Shown here in pieces: positions 15,201 to 25,630 of a stretch of 64,000 nucleotides of DNA. The notes beneath the pieces are model-generated. The model worked only from the letters and a program-made list of their open reading frames with translations, had not been told where the DNA came from and searched no databases. The stretch covers positions 23,189,201-23,253,200 of the forward strand of contig NC_092670.1 of NCBI RefSeq assembly GCF_964355755.1, read 5' to 3'. Numbering within the stretch: position 1 is the first letter of the stretch; every line of letters begins with the position of its first letter. This stretch comes from Antedon mediterranea. Lineage: Eukaryota > Echinodermata > Crinoidea > Comatulida > Antedonidae. A program made the position numbers and the translations under genes.

Positions 15201-15800
15201 CAGGGCAATCTTATGACAAAGTTATAGAATCTGATGTTAGCTAGAATTAGAGATACGCTGCGAACAAAAATCGTGGAAAGAAAGAAGAATATAGAAAAAA
15301 AAAAAAAAAAAAAAGAAAAAAAAGATCCTGACAATAACAAGGGGTTATCCGCCAAGTGCGGATAACCAACTAGATTTGAACTCGTCACTACGGACGAGTT
15401 AGGTTATCCGCAGAGCAAAAGCCACGTGCACGTCATACGTTAGAATATTGCGCAGAGAAAAACATTATGCCATTGAAAAAATGTTAGTGCGCTCTCTATT
15501 TTACGTCACGTCTAAGTATACACAGTATACACTATATATTGTATACGTACTACATACAGTGAAGAATATGTGAAAATAAGTGGCCCAAGTTATTGACGCT
15601 TTTGGACATGATGACGTCATCATAATTTTAAAAACGGTATATCATGCGAAAGATAATTGATTGGCATAGACAATATACAAAAATGGGTGGAAATGGAATT
15701 GGGATAAGTGGAGATGCGCTCTATTAAATGTGATGAGCTATGACGAAAGAGACAAAAATCCTATATTTTATATTTGAGTGGCCATACGATGACGTCACTA
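951..15800. promoter_or_regulatory. Paired CRE-like TGACGTCA sites in every satellite unit
   Basis: Two sites occur per unit: one in the context GATGACGTCAT (for example 951-960) and one after GGCCATACGATGACGTCA (for example about 1129). Both are kept in nearly every unit, giving roughly 25 full or near-full CRE palindromes over 16 kb. TGACGTCA is the consensus for CREB/ATF bZIP dimers. Whether any site is bound or drives transcription cannot be told from sequence. Confidence 0.6.
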
Positions 15801-16658
15801 TGTCCTGTTAGCCATATCGATGCATGATTCGATATCTAAAACTAATCAACTTCCAGAATATGTAATTTTAAAAAAGTTCACCACGTAGTTTACAATCTAT
15901 GACTGTTTTAAAAAAGGCATAATTTTGACGAATTTTTGACCTTTTTCATCAAAAACGCGCGCAAATTGTTCAATTCTACGTGCTCGTATGACGTGATTTT
16001 AATTCAAAATTGATTGAAAATTGGTAAATTTACTAGAAAAGGCTGAAAAAACAAAAATCAAGCAAAAAAAAGATGTTTTTGCGCTAAGTGCGCACGCGCG
16101 CGTAAAAAAACTGCGCATGCGTGGGAATTTTTGAAATGTTCAAAATGACCTGAAACGCGTAGAAAGTTGATTAGAAATTGATTTTACGCATTTTGAAATT
16201 TTAAACGCGCGTGCGCGCGTAACTTTCTGTCCAACATGCAATTTTTAATCCATAGAAAGTTTGCGCTTGATATGACTTAAGTTTTCACCAAGTTTCAATA
16301 CAAAATGACTTTTGGTTTTTATTCTATGATCAATCATTGAAATTCATAAAATCGCGCGTAACTTACGCTGCGCAACACGGACGTGACCGAAAACCTTATT
16401 ACGACATCTTCAAATAGAGGTTAATCTTCTGATAAAGTTATAAAATGTTATGTTAAGAAGATTTAGAGATACACTAGCAACAAAATTTGTGGAAAGAAAG
16501 AAGAAAATAGAAAAAAAAGAAAAATAAAAAAAAAAAAAAAAAAGATCCTGACAATAACAAGGGGTTATCCGCCAAGTGCGGATAACCAAAAAAAATAAAA
16601 AAAAAAAAAAAAAGATCCTGACAATAACAAGGGGTTATCCGCCAAGTGCGGATAACCA
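3029..16658 (+). repeat. Hairpin module of the satellite, 15 copies
   Basis: A roughly 45-bp module, GATCCTGACAATAACAA followed by the perfect hairpin GGTTATCCGC-caagt-GCGGATAACC, occurs near 3029, 4266, 4319, 5538, 7898, 7962, 8034, 9253, 9315, 9367, 12889, 14104, 15323, 16543 and 16613. It is always preceded by an A-rich tract. It sits in runs of one to three at unit ends and is absent from units starting at 714, 5594, 9423 and 10580. The 5' arm repeats the sequence found just after each unit's starting palindrome. The copy at 5538 has a T for C change in the first arm. Position and form suggest a terminal hairpin of a mobile element that has been multiplied in place. Confidence 0.9.
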
Positions 16659-16669
16659 ACTAGAATTTA

Positions 16670-18292
16670 ATTCGTCACTTTGACGAATTATAGGTGATCA
16701 TTTTTATCGCTTTACTGACATTAATATTTTTTAAACATGCACGTACGTTAACATACAATAGGAAAACGTGGATGTATACCATCCTGATATACGCTTATAG
16801 TGCTGAGTTGTGCCTATTATGTGTCATATACAATATGTACAGTATATACTGTATATCTATATACAGTGTAGCATAGGTGAAATTACGGGACCCACATCAT
16901 GTTCAAATTTTTTGGTATGATGGAATTATCAAAATAAACTCGAAGATGACAATTTCGAAAGATAATGAATTGAGCAAATAAATATAAGGATTGGAAGATA
17001 ATTTTACACGTAGAAGCGCAATGCGCGCTCTTTGAAATTTGTATAACTTTGACTAAAGAAATTTAAAAACAACGTTTTAACTTCAACTGGCCATATGATA
17101 ACATCACAACATCCGATAGGCTTAATTTTTATATGAATTCATATCTACATTTATTCAGCTTTCATAATAAATTATAATCTTCAAGGTCACCTTTAATTCT
17201 GAAGAGCTATAACATATTCAAATGTATGGTGTAGCTGAAATTACACAACCTTGGTTATTAAAGTTTTTACACATGATGACATCATCAAAATAAAAATGTT
17301 GACAACTCTTGAGAAAGATAATTAATTGAGTAAGCACATACTAAAATTTCGGCGAAAATCGGGCTCAAATAACGGAGATGCGCTCTATTGAATGTGATAA
17401 CCCACACAAAAAGATAAAAATTACTAATTTTTAAATTGAAGTGGCCATTTGATGACGTCATACCATTTTGTACGTCTAATGTGTACATGAATATGTATCT
17501 ACAACCCAATGGCTTCCCGAACAAGTTAAAAAAATTGGGGGTCACCTGCCATTCTGAAGAGTTATATTCATTTTAAAAAGGCCTTATTTTTCACCATTTT
17601 CAGCACTTTGATGCAATTATTTTGCGCATTTTGTTATTTTTAACCTGCTCGTATAGCGTTATTTTAAGTCGGAACTTACTCAAATTTGGTGAATGTACTA
17701 AGGATGGTGAGTAGAACGCGATTTGTATAAAAAAATTGCAATTTTTACGCTTTGTAAGTATCGCGCGCGCAAAATATTTTTTTTGCGCAGTAATTTTTTG
17801 AAACACGCAAATGGCCTAATTCATGCTCTAAATTGATTAAAACGTAATTTTGAGCTTTTTAAATTTTTACTGCGCGATTCCACACGCATGACCCTACGTG
17901 CGCGCGCGTTTTTACTTGCTAATATTTTTACCCTTGACCTGAAGTTTACGTGTAGTGAATTTCATAAATATGTGATAATGAATTATGGATATATGATTGA
18001 TAATGTGATTTCACAAAATGGCGTATACGTGACGTCACGGATGAGTGATCACGCTGAAAAGCTTATTATGGCTAAGTTAACGTATTTGAAAGACATTGTG
18101 AATTTTTTGTGATCATTGCTATTCAACTTTTTGAGATATTTGACGAACAAAAAGTGTACAGAAAGAAGAATAATAATAAAGATTTTATACAATAACAATA
18201 GGTGATCATTTTATTCTAAATGATCACCTAATAATAACAATAAAGATTTTGTACAATAACAATAGGTGATCATTTTATTCTAAATGATCACC
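16670..18292 (+). mobile_element. Diverged relative of the satellite element
   Basis: It directly follows the last array unit and keeps the same plan with different terminal words. It starts with the palindrome AATTCGTC-acttt-GACGAATT, continues with TAGGTGATCATTT, and ends with two hairpin modules whose arms are TAGGTGATCATTT and its complement. Internal homology to the array is clear: the ATATACTGTATA stretch, the ATAGGTGAAA word, GAAAGATAAT, and TGGCCAT plus TGACGTCA. The interior holds two tandem related blocks (about 16880-17215 and 17226-17590) where array units have one. No coding frame is supported; the 86- and 74-codon frames have no recognisable features. Confidence 0.75.
18183..18292 (+). 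repeat. Two tandem hairpin modules of the diverged element
   Basis: GATTTTATACAATAACAATA followed by a perfect 13-bp-arm hairpin (TAGGTGATCATTT / AAATGATCACCTA, 6-base loop) occurs twice, about 58 bp apart. This is the positional equivalent of GATCCTGACAATAACAA plus hairpin in the array. Confidence 0.85.
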
Positions 18293-19166
18293 TAATTATG
18301 AAATCGTGTAGCATTTGCGTTTTATTGCCTCTCGAAAGTGATACCGTGTGGAGGTGAATAAAACAAATGCAAAATCACACGCAGGGCTACATTATATTAA
18401 AACATTACCACGACTAAAATTTATTGGAGTGTATCAATGGGGAATAGAAAGCTATCTACCGTAAACAATTATAGTACAGTAATTCCATTATGAGAATAAA
18501 TGTGCTCTCTCCAGGCCGCCATTGTTAGTAAGTTGAATGATCAAACATACTGTACAGTATTAGAACAAAGCAATTTAACAACGGGACAGTTTGCCTTGCC
18601 AAGATAACAACTCGTAACAGTCTTTGATATTATGTCTGGCTGCAACATGTACCAACAGTACTGTACTTTGTACATATTCTCCGCGGCGCGATGTGCCTTT
18701 AGGAGCATGGAACTGATTTTGTCGCAGCCATAGATAAACACTTTGTTCTCCGGAGCTCAGCATCCTGTCAGATTGCCTTGATTAATTTTTAACGAGAGCA
18801 ATAATGATCAAAAGACCACCCATTGTCTGAACAGTGACATATGCAATAATCTACTTTAATTATCGTGCAAAATAAATGTCTGCTGCTACGCGAGTCGAAT
18901 ACATCACTTAAGACTTGCCACATGTTTTTATATATTGTTTCTTTTTACGTAGTGCTGCCATTACTCAAGTTACAGATAGTAATTAGTAAAGATAAATATT
19001 TTGGCACATATGGCGTTTCATACGTATATTTTTCAAAACGCACGCCTTCTTGGTGGGCTAACAAAATGGCTAAAAGACAATTACTACAAAGACAATAACT
19101 ACAGACCTGGGACAAGTCTAGGTTACCATTAATAATAAATAAAACCACAACTGTAATATTTAATTC
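18293..19166. other. Spacer without a gene; imperfect palindrome at its start
   Basis: About 18305-18385 is an imperfect inverted repeat (CATTTGCGTTTTATT against AATAAAACAAATGC, flanked by GTGTAG / CACAC words). The rest shows no supported coding frame. Its right end reaches the ECSIT polyadenylation region. Confidence 0.5.
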
Positions 19167-19172
19167 TTTATT
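19167..19172 (-). terminator. Poly(A) signal AATAAA, probable ECSIT 3' end
   Basis: AATAAA on the minus strand about 300 bp after the ECSIT stop codon. It is the nearest canonical hexamer I found for this gene; the cleavage site is unseen. Confidence 0.5.
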
Positions 19173-19283
19173 TCTAAAATTCTATTATTGTTTCCATTCT
19201 GTTATTGTTATTATTGATACTGCCATTTGTCAAGATTTGTGTTCCATGGTGGCACATCACTAAGTACCTTATTTTGATGAAGA

Positions 19284-19553
19284 GGATGACTTGAAGATGT
19301 TAAAGTAGTCATCATCACTAATTGCCAACATCAACTTTCTGGTAGTTTAGTCGTTCCTGGTGAAAGTGCCACTAGAGATTCTGCTGGAGATGATGACTTG
19401 AAGATGTTGAAGTAAAGGAAGATGGATGCTAGATTTATAATAATTATATCATCACTAATTTGGCCAACATCAACTTTCTGGTAGTTTAGTCATTCCTGGT
19501 GAAAGTGCCACCAGAGATTCTGCTGGAGATGATGACTTGAAGATGTTGAAGTA
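19284..19553 (-). repeat. Tandem duplication of the ECSIT terminal exon tail
   Basis: The last ~80 bp of ECSIT coding sequence plus stop and following bases (19447-19553) is repeated at 19311-19415 with a period of about 136 bp. A third fragment (GATGACTTGAAGATGTT) lies at 19284. The downstream copy still reads the same C-terminal peptide (NIFKSSSPAESLVALSPG, then T for M, then TKLPES and stop) but lies beyond the true stop, so it is now 3' UTR. Confidence 0.85.
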
Positions 19554-22500
19554 GATGGGGATCTTGCCAAGATTTGGATTGTCTTCTTGAAGGTTCTTAA
19601 CCCAGGTTAGCATGGTGTCCTGAGCATCATCTTCACTATTGGTTGAGCACATTGCAAAGAGCGGGCCTTCTTGTGGCGATTCAGGTGGAGCATCTGATAA
19701 AAAATAATATCATTTTACTCATAAAAATATGAATTTCCCATTCCCTACATTTTTTAGATCTTATTTAAGGTCACAAACTACATTTAATGTAAACATAAAT
19801 ACTATATGGTCCTATTGCAATAGCTTTTTGGATATTTAAATGGTTAAAAATATAAAAAATAAGTCGATTCTAATAATTTTGATCGATCTTGAGGCCAAAA
19901 CAAATGAAAGATTGTAACTTTTCAGCAAAAAAAATGGGTTTTCCTAAAATTCTGGCTAAAACAGAAAGTTAATGAATGCAGCAACTAGAAAACATCAGTT
20001 TACAATGTTCGTATGTTAATGCTACTAGACCAGGGAGATGTAAAATAAATTATATTAGGCCAATTAAAAAAACATACTTGTTAAGCGTCACCGCCCGCTC
20101 CTGATTATCCAGCCGCCTCTCTTTTTATTTTTATTTTTTTTTTTACCGATATACAACGGAAAGTTCAGCGGCCCGGCCCAGCTCCAGAGTAGGGCTCGAA
20201 ATTCACGCTAGCAAACTAGCATTTTGCTAGTAGATTCTTCATAATTGCTATTTGAAAATTTCAAAACTAGCAAATGTTTGTTAGGCTAGTGTAATTTTTG
20301 AAAAATACGTACTTTTTAGCTTAGACAACGCTAGCCGCCGATCGCTCTATGTCGACAACGTCAATTTGGTGAAAACAATTGTTTCATTTACACGCCGCCG
20401 ATTTACGTCAAGGAAACGCGAATAGCACCGTGAATCATGTAATGTGGTAAACAGCAAGCTTTTTCCCCAACACATAAAATCATGTCCATTTAGTACGTCG
20501 CTGAGGATTACATCATCAGTCACGTGATTACAGAATACGCGATTATCAATTTAGGGATTTAACGAAATAAATATTTTGCCTACACAGTGGTCGAAGCGCG
20601 TTTTTTTTATAGGTTCGTAAATAGGAAACACCCCATACATAATGGACTCTACCAATTTTGTTTACGATGATCTCGCGCTCGAGATCGGCACACCACGAGG
20701 TCCTGTTGGGCGATAGGGAATTTCCTGGATAGATGAGTCGAGCGAGAGACGGCGGATGGCCGATGAGTGAGGTGGGGGTAGCAGCTTGGACGGATTAGTT
20801 AGCCTAGGGCCTACAATTTCGCTTGGTGGCAATTAAATTTAATGTTTTAATTACGTCTGGATATAAACAATACAAAACTCAATTTTGTCATAAGCAATAA
20901 TATTTCATACATAGTCAATTTTGTTCTGTTTCGCATTTTAAAAGTTTGACGTTTCGTCCTAAAAAAAGTGGGGAAAAATGTCCACCGCGCAAAAATATAC
21001 CTCTATAAAAAGTAAAAAAAAAACAAACAAAAAACCGTCCCCCCGCCCCTGAAAATTTATGAGGGTGTGACGCTTAACAAGTATATTTTTTTATTTGGCC
21101 TTATTATAAATTATTTTACATCTCCCTGGCTAGACCTACAAAACTAAGCCTACCTAGGCTAGGCCTAAAGACCGTCCATGAGAGGACATTCACCACGAGC
21201 TACTTAGGTAGTGCATTGCTTATTTCTTTTTATCACAATTGACCATAAAAGATACACTTAGGACAAGGAATGGCCTGGTTCAATGTTTTTAAAGTAATAT
21301 ATATGCATTATTTTTACAAAACATCACAAGTTGTAGGGAATGGGTCTTTAAAAAAAAGTTCTGCCTCATAAATCATTGGACACCGTACCACCTATTATAT
21401 AAACATACCTTTAGGTTTCTCAACCTCAAGTGGGTATGGATTCTTGACTTCTTGTGGGATTCGTACATCATCAAGACTTAGAGGGTGACCTCGTAAAATG
21501 AAGTATGACATCTTCTTATCACGTAACCACAGATTAAAGGGACCTTCAACGTAGACAGGTCGATATCTGGGGTAATCATGCAACATGTCTTGCTGTTCAC
21601 CACTTTGAACTGTTGCGATGAATTCTGGTGAATCCTCAGCTAATACAAAGTCACTATCGTCTTTTCTATCCAACTTTTAAAATAAACAATATCACATAAA
21701 TTATATATTTAAAGATGCATTGTCCTCCAAAAACATAAAAAATGAAGGTTAATAAAAAAAGTTTAATAAAGTTAATCCTTTTCGTAGAAAAAAAAAATTA
21801 AACAAGTCTGTGACTTTATAAAAAGACAAATAAATCCCTGTTAAATTCAGCAAAAAACCCATTGACTTCCAGTCAATTAAATAATTGTTTGCTTTAAATT
21901 ATTGTACATCTTTTTAGCTACATTTTTTAGAGCCAATTTTTAGTCAAAGTGAATAACTATTATGTGACATTAAAATTGCCTATTCAACATAAAAAAAAGT
22001 ACCAAATTGTTTTTCATGGGACAATACATCTTATTATTATTATATTATCTTATCTTATTAGTATTATTATATCTTTGAATATTCATAAATAAGTTTAATA
22101 ACATAAATTAGAGACACTTGTTCATAAGTTATTGGTTATAAAAAATCGAAAGCTCCTAAATATTATACTTACATATTGAACTTTGAACTCTGCTTCATAA
22201 TCTGATATTCTCTTAAGACCCAATCGAGCTACTTCTACCGGATCACTAGGAATATCCCTAGGAAGTGGGAACGGGTTGATGTTTTTGAATCGTGGGAACC
22301 AGTACATAAGTCTTCTGTATTTCTTAATAGCGCCCCCTGTCCTTCCAAATGTAGCGATTAATATTTCTTTTGTCATTTGGTTTGGCATCACACCTGTATT
22401 CAAGAAAACGATGTAAAGAATTATATAAAATATTATGTTAATAGACAATTTGAATTAATTTATACCGAGATATTAAATGCAAGTTATCCACTTTGACCAA

Positions 22501-25500
22501 AAATTGGATTGAAAAAAAAATTTAAAGCAAAAAAGTTTAATTTAACCATTTATTTTGTCATTTTATAAGTAAAAACATTAATCTTCATTTTTCATGTTTT
22601 TGGGGAACAATACATCTTTAACATTAGGAATTAAAAAATTAATTTATATACCATTATCTTCCATTTGTTGCAGTATCCGAATTGCACACAAATTCTGTTC
22701 AGGAAAATGTGCATAAATTGCCTGGACTGGATTGGTCGCTATAAATTTCCCTTTAGGAAAGACATCAAACAGTACGTTGTACGCAGCAATATCCTTCTCG
22801 ACTTTATACGTTTTCATGATCTTGAGGGCAGTATCTATAAACTGGATGTGACCTCGCATTCGAATGTCTCTTTCTTTGAATAGCGTTACTGCTTCTTCAA
22901 ACGCCTCTTTATCTAAGGATTCTTTTTCTAAGGATACATCTGAGAAAATCTTTTTAGAAAGCGATACAGCTTTTACAATGTTTTCTTCATGGTATTCATA
23001 CTTCCGGTTCTTAAAATTGATTGAGCTGGTACATATACACCTCATAGGGAGCGTTACTGATACAACCTGCAATGAAACAAATTTATATATATTGTTTATA
23101 TTGCCCAAAAATTGTTTTCGCATACCGTGTTTGTGCGATTCAAAATGGCGACCAAAAATGGTTAATATGTATTTACAGTATTGTCAAAGTATTGCAATAC
23201 TATATCTAAACCTAAAGTTTATCTCCAAGAGCTCATAAATTTACCTACTTGTGTTAAACCAAATAATTATACTGGGAGACTGGGAGACTGAGAGTTTGAA
23301 ATGTTCCATTCATCGCAAATTTGTAAAAAAATATACAGTAATAAATTTATCAAAATAGTATTTTTTTAAAGAAAATCGGACTGTCTTCAACATTATGATG
23401 CTGTACTCAAGCTGTTGAACAGGTTTCCAGCTATTAAAAACAATTATCGTAGAAAGAGGTAAATTCCAAGCATTCAAGATAGACATCCATTAGACAGTGT
23501 ACACCACGATAGGAAAACACCCTATTTGGGGCAAATTCTTGTTTTCATTTTAATTGTCAAGAATTATTATCTACGTTATGGCTAAAGATTTACTTGTTTC
23601 CCGTACCCTTTCGTCTACGGAATCAAGGCGAAGCACTCAGTGCTTAAAATGCCCTCTTAACGATAAAATCATATTCAATATAAGGTGAAAACTTCAGAAG
23701 GTTGTTGGACCATGTGACGTTAAGTTTTGCTTTGAACGAGTTTACTGTAGCACATGAAACTACATCCATAGGCAGAGCATTCCATAATAATATAATAACT
23801 CTCCTGTAGAACGTGTCCCTCCTTATATTAAGACGAGAGCTTTTAAACTTGAGTTTATATGAGTGTCCCCGGGTACGAGAGTCTGGATCAAATTCAAAAA
23901 ATGTATTGATCGCAAATACAATCGAAACCTTTTACAATCCTAAAAAAATTGGTTAATATCCGCTCTCTGCCTTCAATATCTCATGGTTGGATGACCAAGA
24001 ATTCTCAAACGTTGTTCATAAGGAATGTTACGGTACTCAGGAATCAATCTTGTTGCTATTTGCTGAACCTTCTCTACTAAATCCTGATCTCGCTTTCTAA
24101 TAGGATTATATACAGTATTACAATATTCAAGCGTTGGCCTGACAATAGCCTTCTACAGCTTCAAAAATCTATCTTTATTCAGGAATTTAAATGATCAATA
24201 AACATTCCTAGTTTCTTATTAGCCCTTTTACAAATATCCGCTACATGCAAATTAAAGATTAAACCAGGATCAAAGGTAACACCTAGATCTTTCTCCTGCT
24301 TTACCTCATGTAATAAATTACCAGCCATTGATTACAAGAAATTGGGATTATTACGACCATAATGAAATACCTTACACTTAGTGTCATTAAATGGCAATTG
24401 CCAAACATTAGACCAATGGGAAGTATCATCAGGTACATCGTTAATAAAGATTGAGAATAAAATTGGGCCCATAACACTACCCTGTGGAATTCCACTTAAA
24501 ACTGGAGCCTGTGATGATAATTGACCATTAACACTAACTCGTTGTGTTCTATTCGACAAATAATTTGAGAACCAACCTAGTAGATTTCCCGTAATACCAA
24601 AACCTTTTCATTTGACTAGAAGCCTTTGGTGTAGCATTTTTATAGTCTAATAAATAGACACAATCAAAGCTATCCAAGTTAGTAGTCCAATTCTCAAGGA
24701 CATCAAGTAGTTGTAATGCACATGATCTCTTGTCTGAATCCAAATTGTTTATTGCACAAAAGACCATTACTCTCAAGATACTTCACAAGTTTATGTCTAA
24801 TAATCCTTTCCATCATTTTCCCCATAACCGACGTTAAACTAACCGGCCTGGAGTTAGCCGGGTCCTCCTTTTTGCCTTTTTTAAAGATAGGTATTACAGT
24901 TGCCTCCTTCTACGATAAGGAACCTTCTGATCATTGAATAATCTAGTGAATATTAGACTGAGAGGGTAATCAATTTGATCCTTTAATTCAATCAAAACCC
25001 GTGGGTGAAAGCCATCAGGGCCAGCTGACTTATCCATAATTAAGTTAGACAACAGCTTATGAATATCTTCTTTATTAATATTAATATTAAACTCAATACA
25101 TTACCGTGTCCATACTTCTAAAAACTAAAGGTACTGTTAATCAAATAGGTTACGGCAATAGTTTTTCAGCAAGACAGCTGTGTGGCTTAGTGGGCTTGTG
25201 ATAAGGCTATGGCTTAAGGGGTTAGAGGTTCGATTCTCTACTTGACATTTTTTTTAAAATTTTCAATTTAAGAGAAATTATTTAGAGGGTTAGGTTTTTA
25301 AGATTCAGGAATGAGTTTTAATATTTAGGAACGAGTTTTATATTTAGGTACAAGTTTTACTTTTAGGAATGCAATTTCACCATACCTTTTAGCAAACAGA
25401 AGTGCCCTCTATAATTACTGTACCTTTATAGAAGTAACATATTTTTTACCCTTACGTAAATTTATATATAGATAACTGAACCGTTTTTTTCCGTTGGTCT

Positions 25501-25630
25501 AGGCCTCCTCATACACCCCATCATAACTTACCGGCATTACAATACATTTGTTTCTTGGACATAGAAACTGTGAGAACAGCCTATTTGTCTGCTGGGGTCG
25601 TAATAAAACTCTTTGTACAGTTGCTGCCAT
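19470..25630 (-). CDS. ECSIT: ECSIT, mitochondrial complex I assembly / Toll signalling adaptor
   Basis: Five exons on the minus strand: 25532-25630, 22652-23066, 22173-22393, 21409-21673 and 19470-19693. They join with GT-AG borders into 407 codons (human ECSIT is about 430). The first 33 residues (MAATVQRVLLRPQQTNRLF...) are Arg-rich and lack acids, as in a mitochondrial presequence. Exon 2 holds the block around RDIRMRGHIQFIDTAL and FPKGKF; exon 3 has MPNQMTKEILIATFG and KKYRRLMYWFPRFKNINP; exon 4 has RYRPVYVEGPFNLWLRDKK; exon 5 has EGPLFAMCSTN. These are the conserved ECSIT blocks. In known animals ECSIT is part of the mitochondrial complex I assembly (MCIA) complex and links TRAF6 to MAP3K1 in Toll signalling. 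The ATG at 25630 was chosen because the in-frame ATG in exon 2 lies behind a clear acceptor and would lose the presequence. Intron 1 (2.5 kb) holds a LINE relic and a tRNA-like element; intron 4 holds a TIR element. Confidence 0.93.
20030..21129. mobile_element. Non-autonomous TIR DNA element in ECSIT intron 4
   Basis: The ends are imperfect inverted repeats of about 65 bp: 20030-20094 (CCAGGGAGATGTAAAATAA ... CTTGTTAAGCGTCACC) and 21064-21129 (its complement). The 1.1-kb interior has GCTAGCAAACTAGC palindromes, a CpG-rich stretch and poly-T / poly-A near the arms. It has no coding frame. It resembles a MITE-like deletion derivative; the superfamily is unknown. Confidence 0.8.
21674..22172. 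other. ECSIT intron 3, nothing else seen
   Basis: AT-rich intron between exons 3 and 4. No repeat, RNA gene or coding frame could be supported. Confidence 0.6.
23154..23545. repeat. Dispersed repeat, copy 1 (ECSIT intron 1)
   Basis: Shares long stretches with 31966-32300 and 32748-33170: CTCATAAATTTACCTAC, TGTTCCATTCATCGCAAAT, AAAGAAAATCGG.CTGTCTTC and the tail GACATCCATTAGACAGTGTA. No coding content; class unknown. Confidence 0.75.
23590..25090 (-). pseudogene. Non-LTR retrotransposon reverse transcriptase relic
   Basis: On the minus strand broken frames read as a LINE C-terminal half: KSAGPDGFHPRVL near 25000, DCVYLLDYKNA (24650), GIPQGSVMGPILFSIFINDV (about 24420-24490), LGVTFDPGL (24280) and a tail with [14 protein letters not shown] (23850). 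The block that should hold the catalytic YADD/FADD is missing between NDV.. and CKVFHYG, so the enzyme is dead. Frameshifts separate the pieces. It inserted in ECSIT intron 1 in the gene's own orientation. A related 3' fragment lies at 40117-40665. CR1/Jockey-like by motif style; clade uncertain. Confidence 0.8.
25155..25245 (+). repeat. tRNA-like sequence, possible SINE head
   Basis: TGGCTTAGTGG fits a pol III A box and GGTTCGATTC fits a B box about 40 bp later. The region TAGAG-GTTCGATT-CTCTA folds as a T-arm, and TAAG-GCTATGG-CTTA could be an anticodon arm with UAU. The T-loop is one base too long and the acceptor stem is weak. I therefore read it as a tRNA-derived relic and not a working tRNA gene. 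Confidence 0.4.

Larger units (their letters stand above)
1..16669 (+). repeat. Tandem satellite array of ~1.15-1.35 kb units
   Basis: Thirteen complete head-to-tail units start at the palindrome ACTCGTC...GACGAGT at 714, 1866, 3100, 4375, 5594, 6739, 8091, 9423, 10580, 11733, 12946, 14161 and 15380. Bases 1-713 are the end of a further unit, so the array continues left of the window. Each unit carries in order: the palindrome; a GGTTATCCGC arm; an E-box-like CACGTG; a TATA-rich palindromic stretch (GTATAC words); a TGACGTCA site; a second TGACGTCA about 180 bp on; two CG-alternating tracts (CGCGCG runs); an A-rich tract; then zero to three hairpin modules; then CTAGATTTGAA into the next unit. 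Unit length is about 1150 bp plus about 60 bp per hairpin module. Every reading frame is broken, and the 60-87 codon frames are products of poly-A and repeat homology. I infer a satellite derived from a non-autonomous DNA element. The class is unproven; hairpin plus CTAG resembles Helitron/Helentron 3' ends. Confidence 0.93.

Noticed and set aside
3029-16658. CRISPR array or rho-independent terminators
   Set aside because: Repeats with hairpins are present, but spacing is over 1 kb, spacers are repeats too, and the genome is plainly eukaryotic.
22665-23238. Plus-strand frames of 72 and 124 codons
   Set aside because: Antisense to ECSIT exon 2.
25155-25245. Functional tRNA-Ile(UAU)
   Set aside because: T-loop length and acceptor stem do not fit; kept only as a tRNA-like relic.
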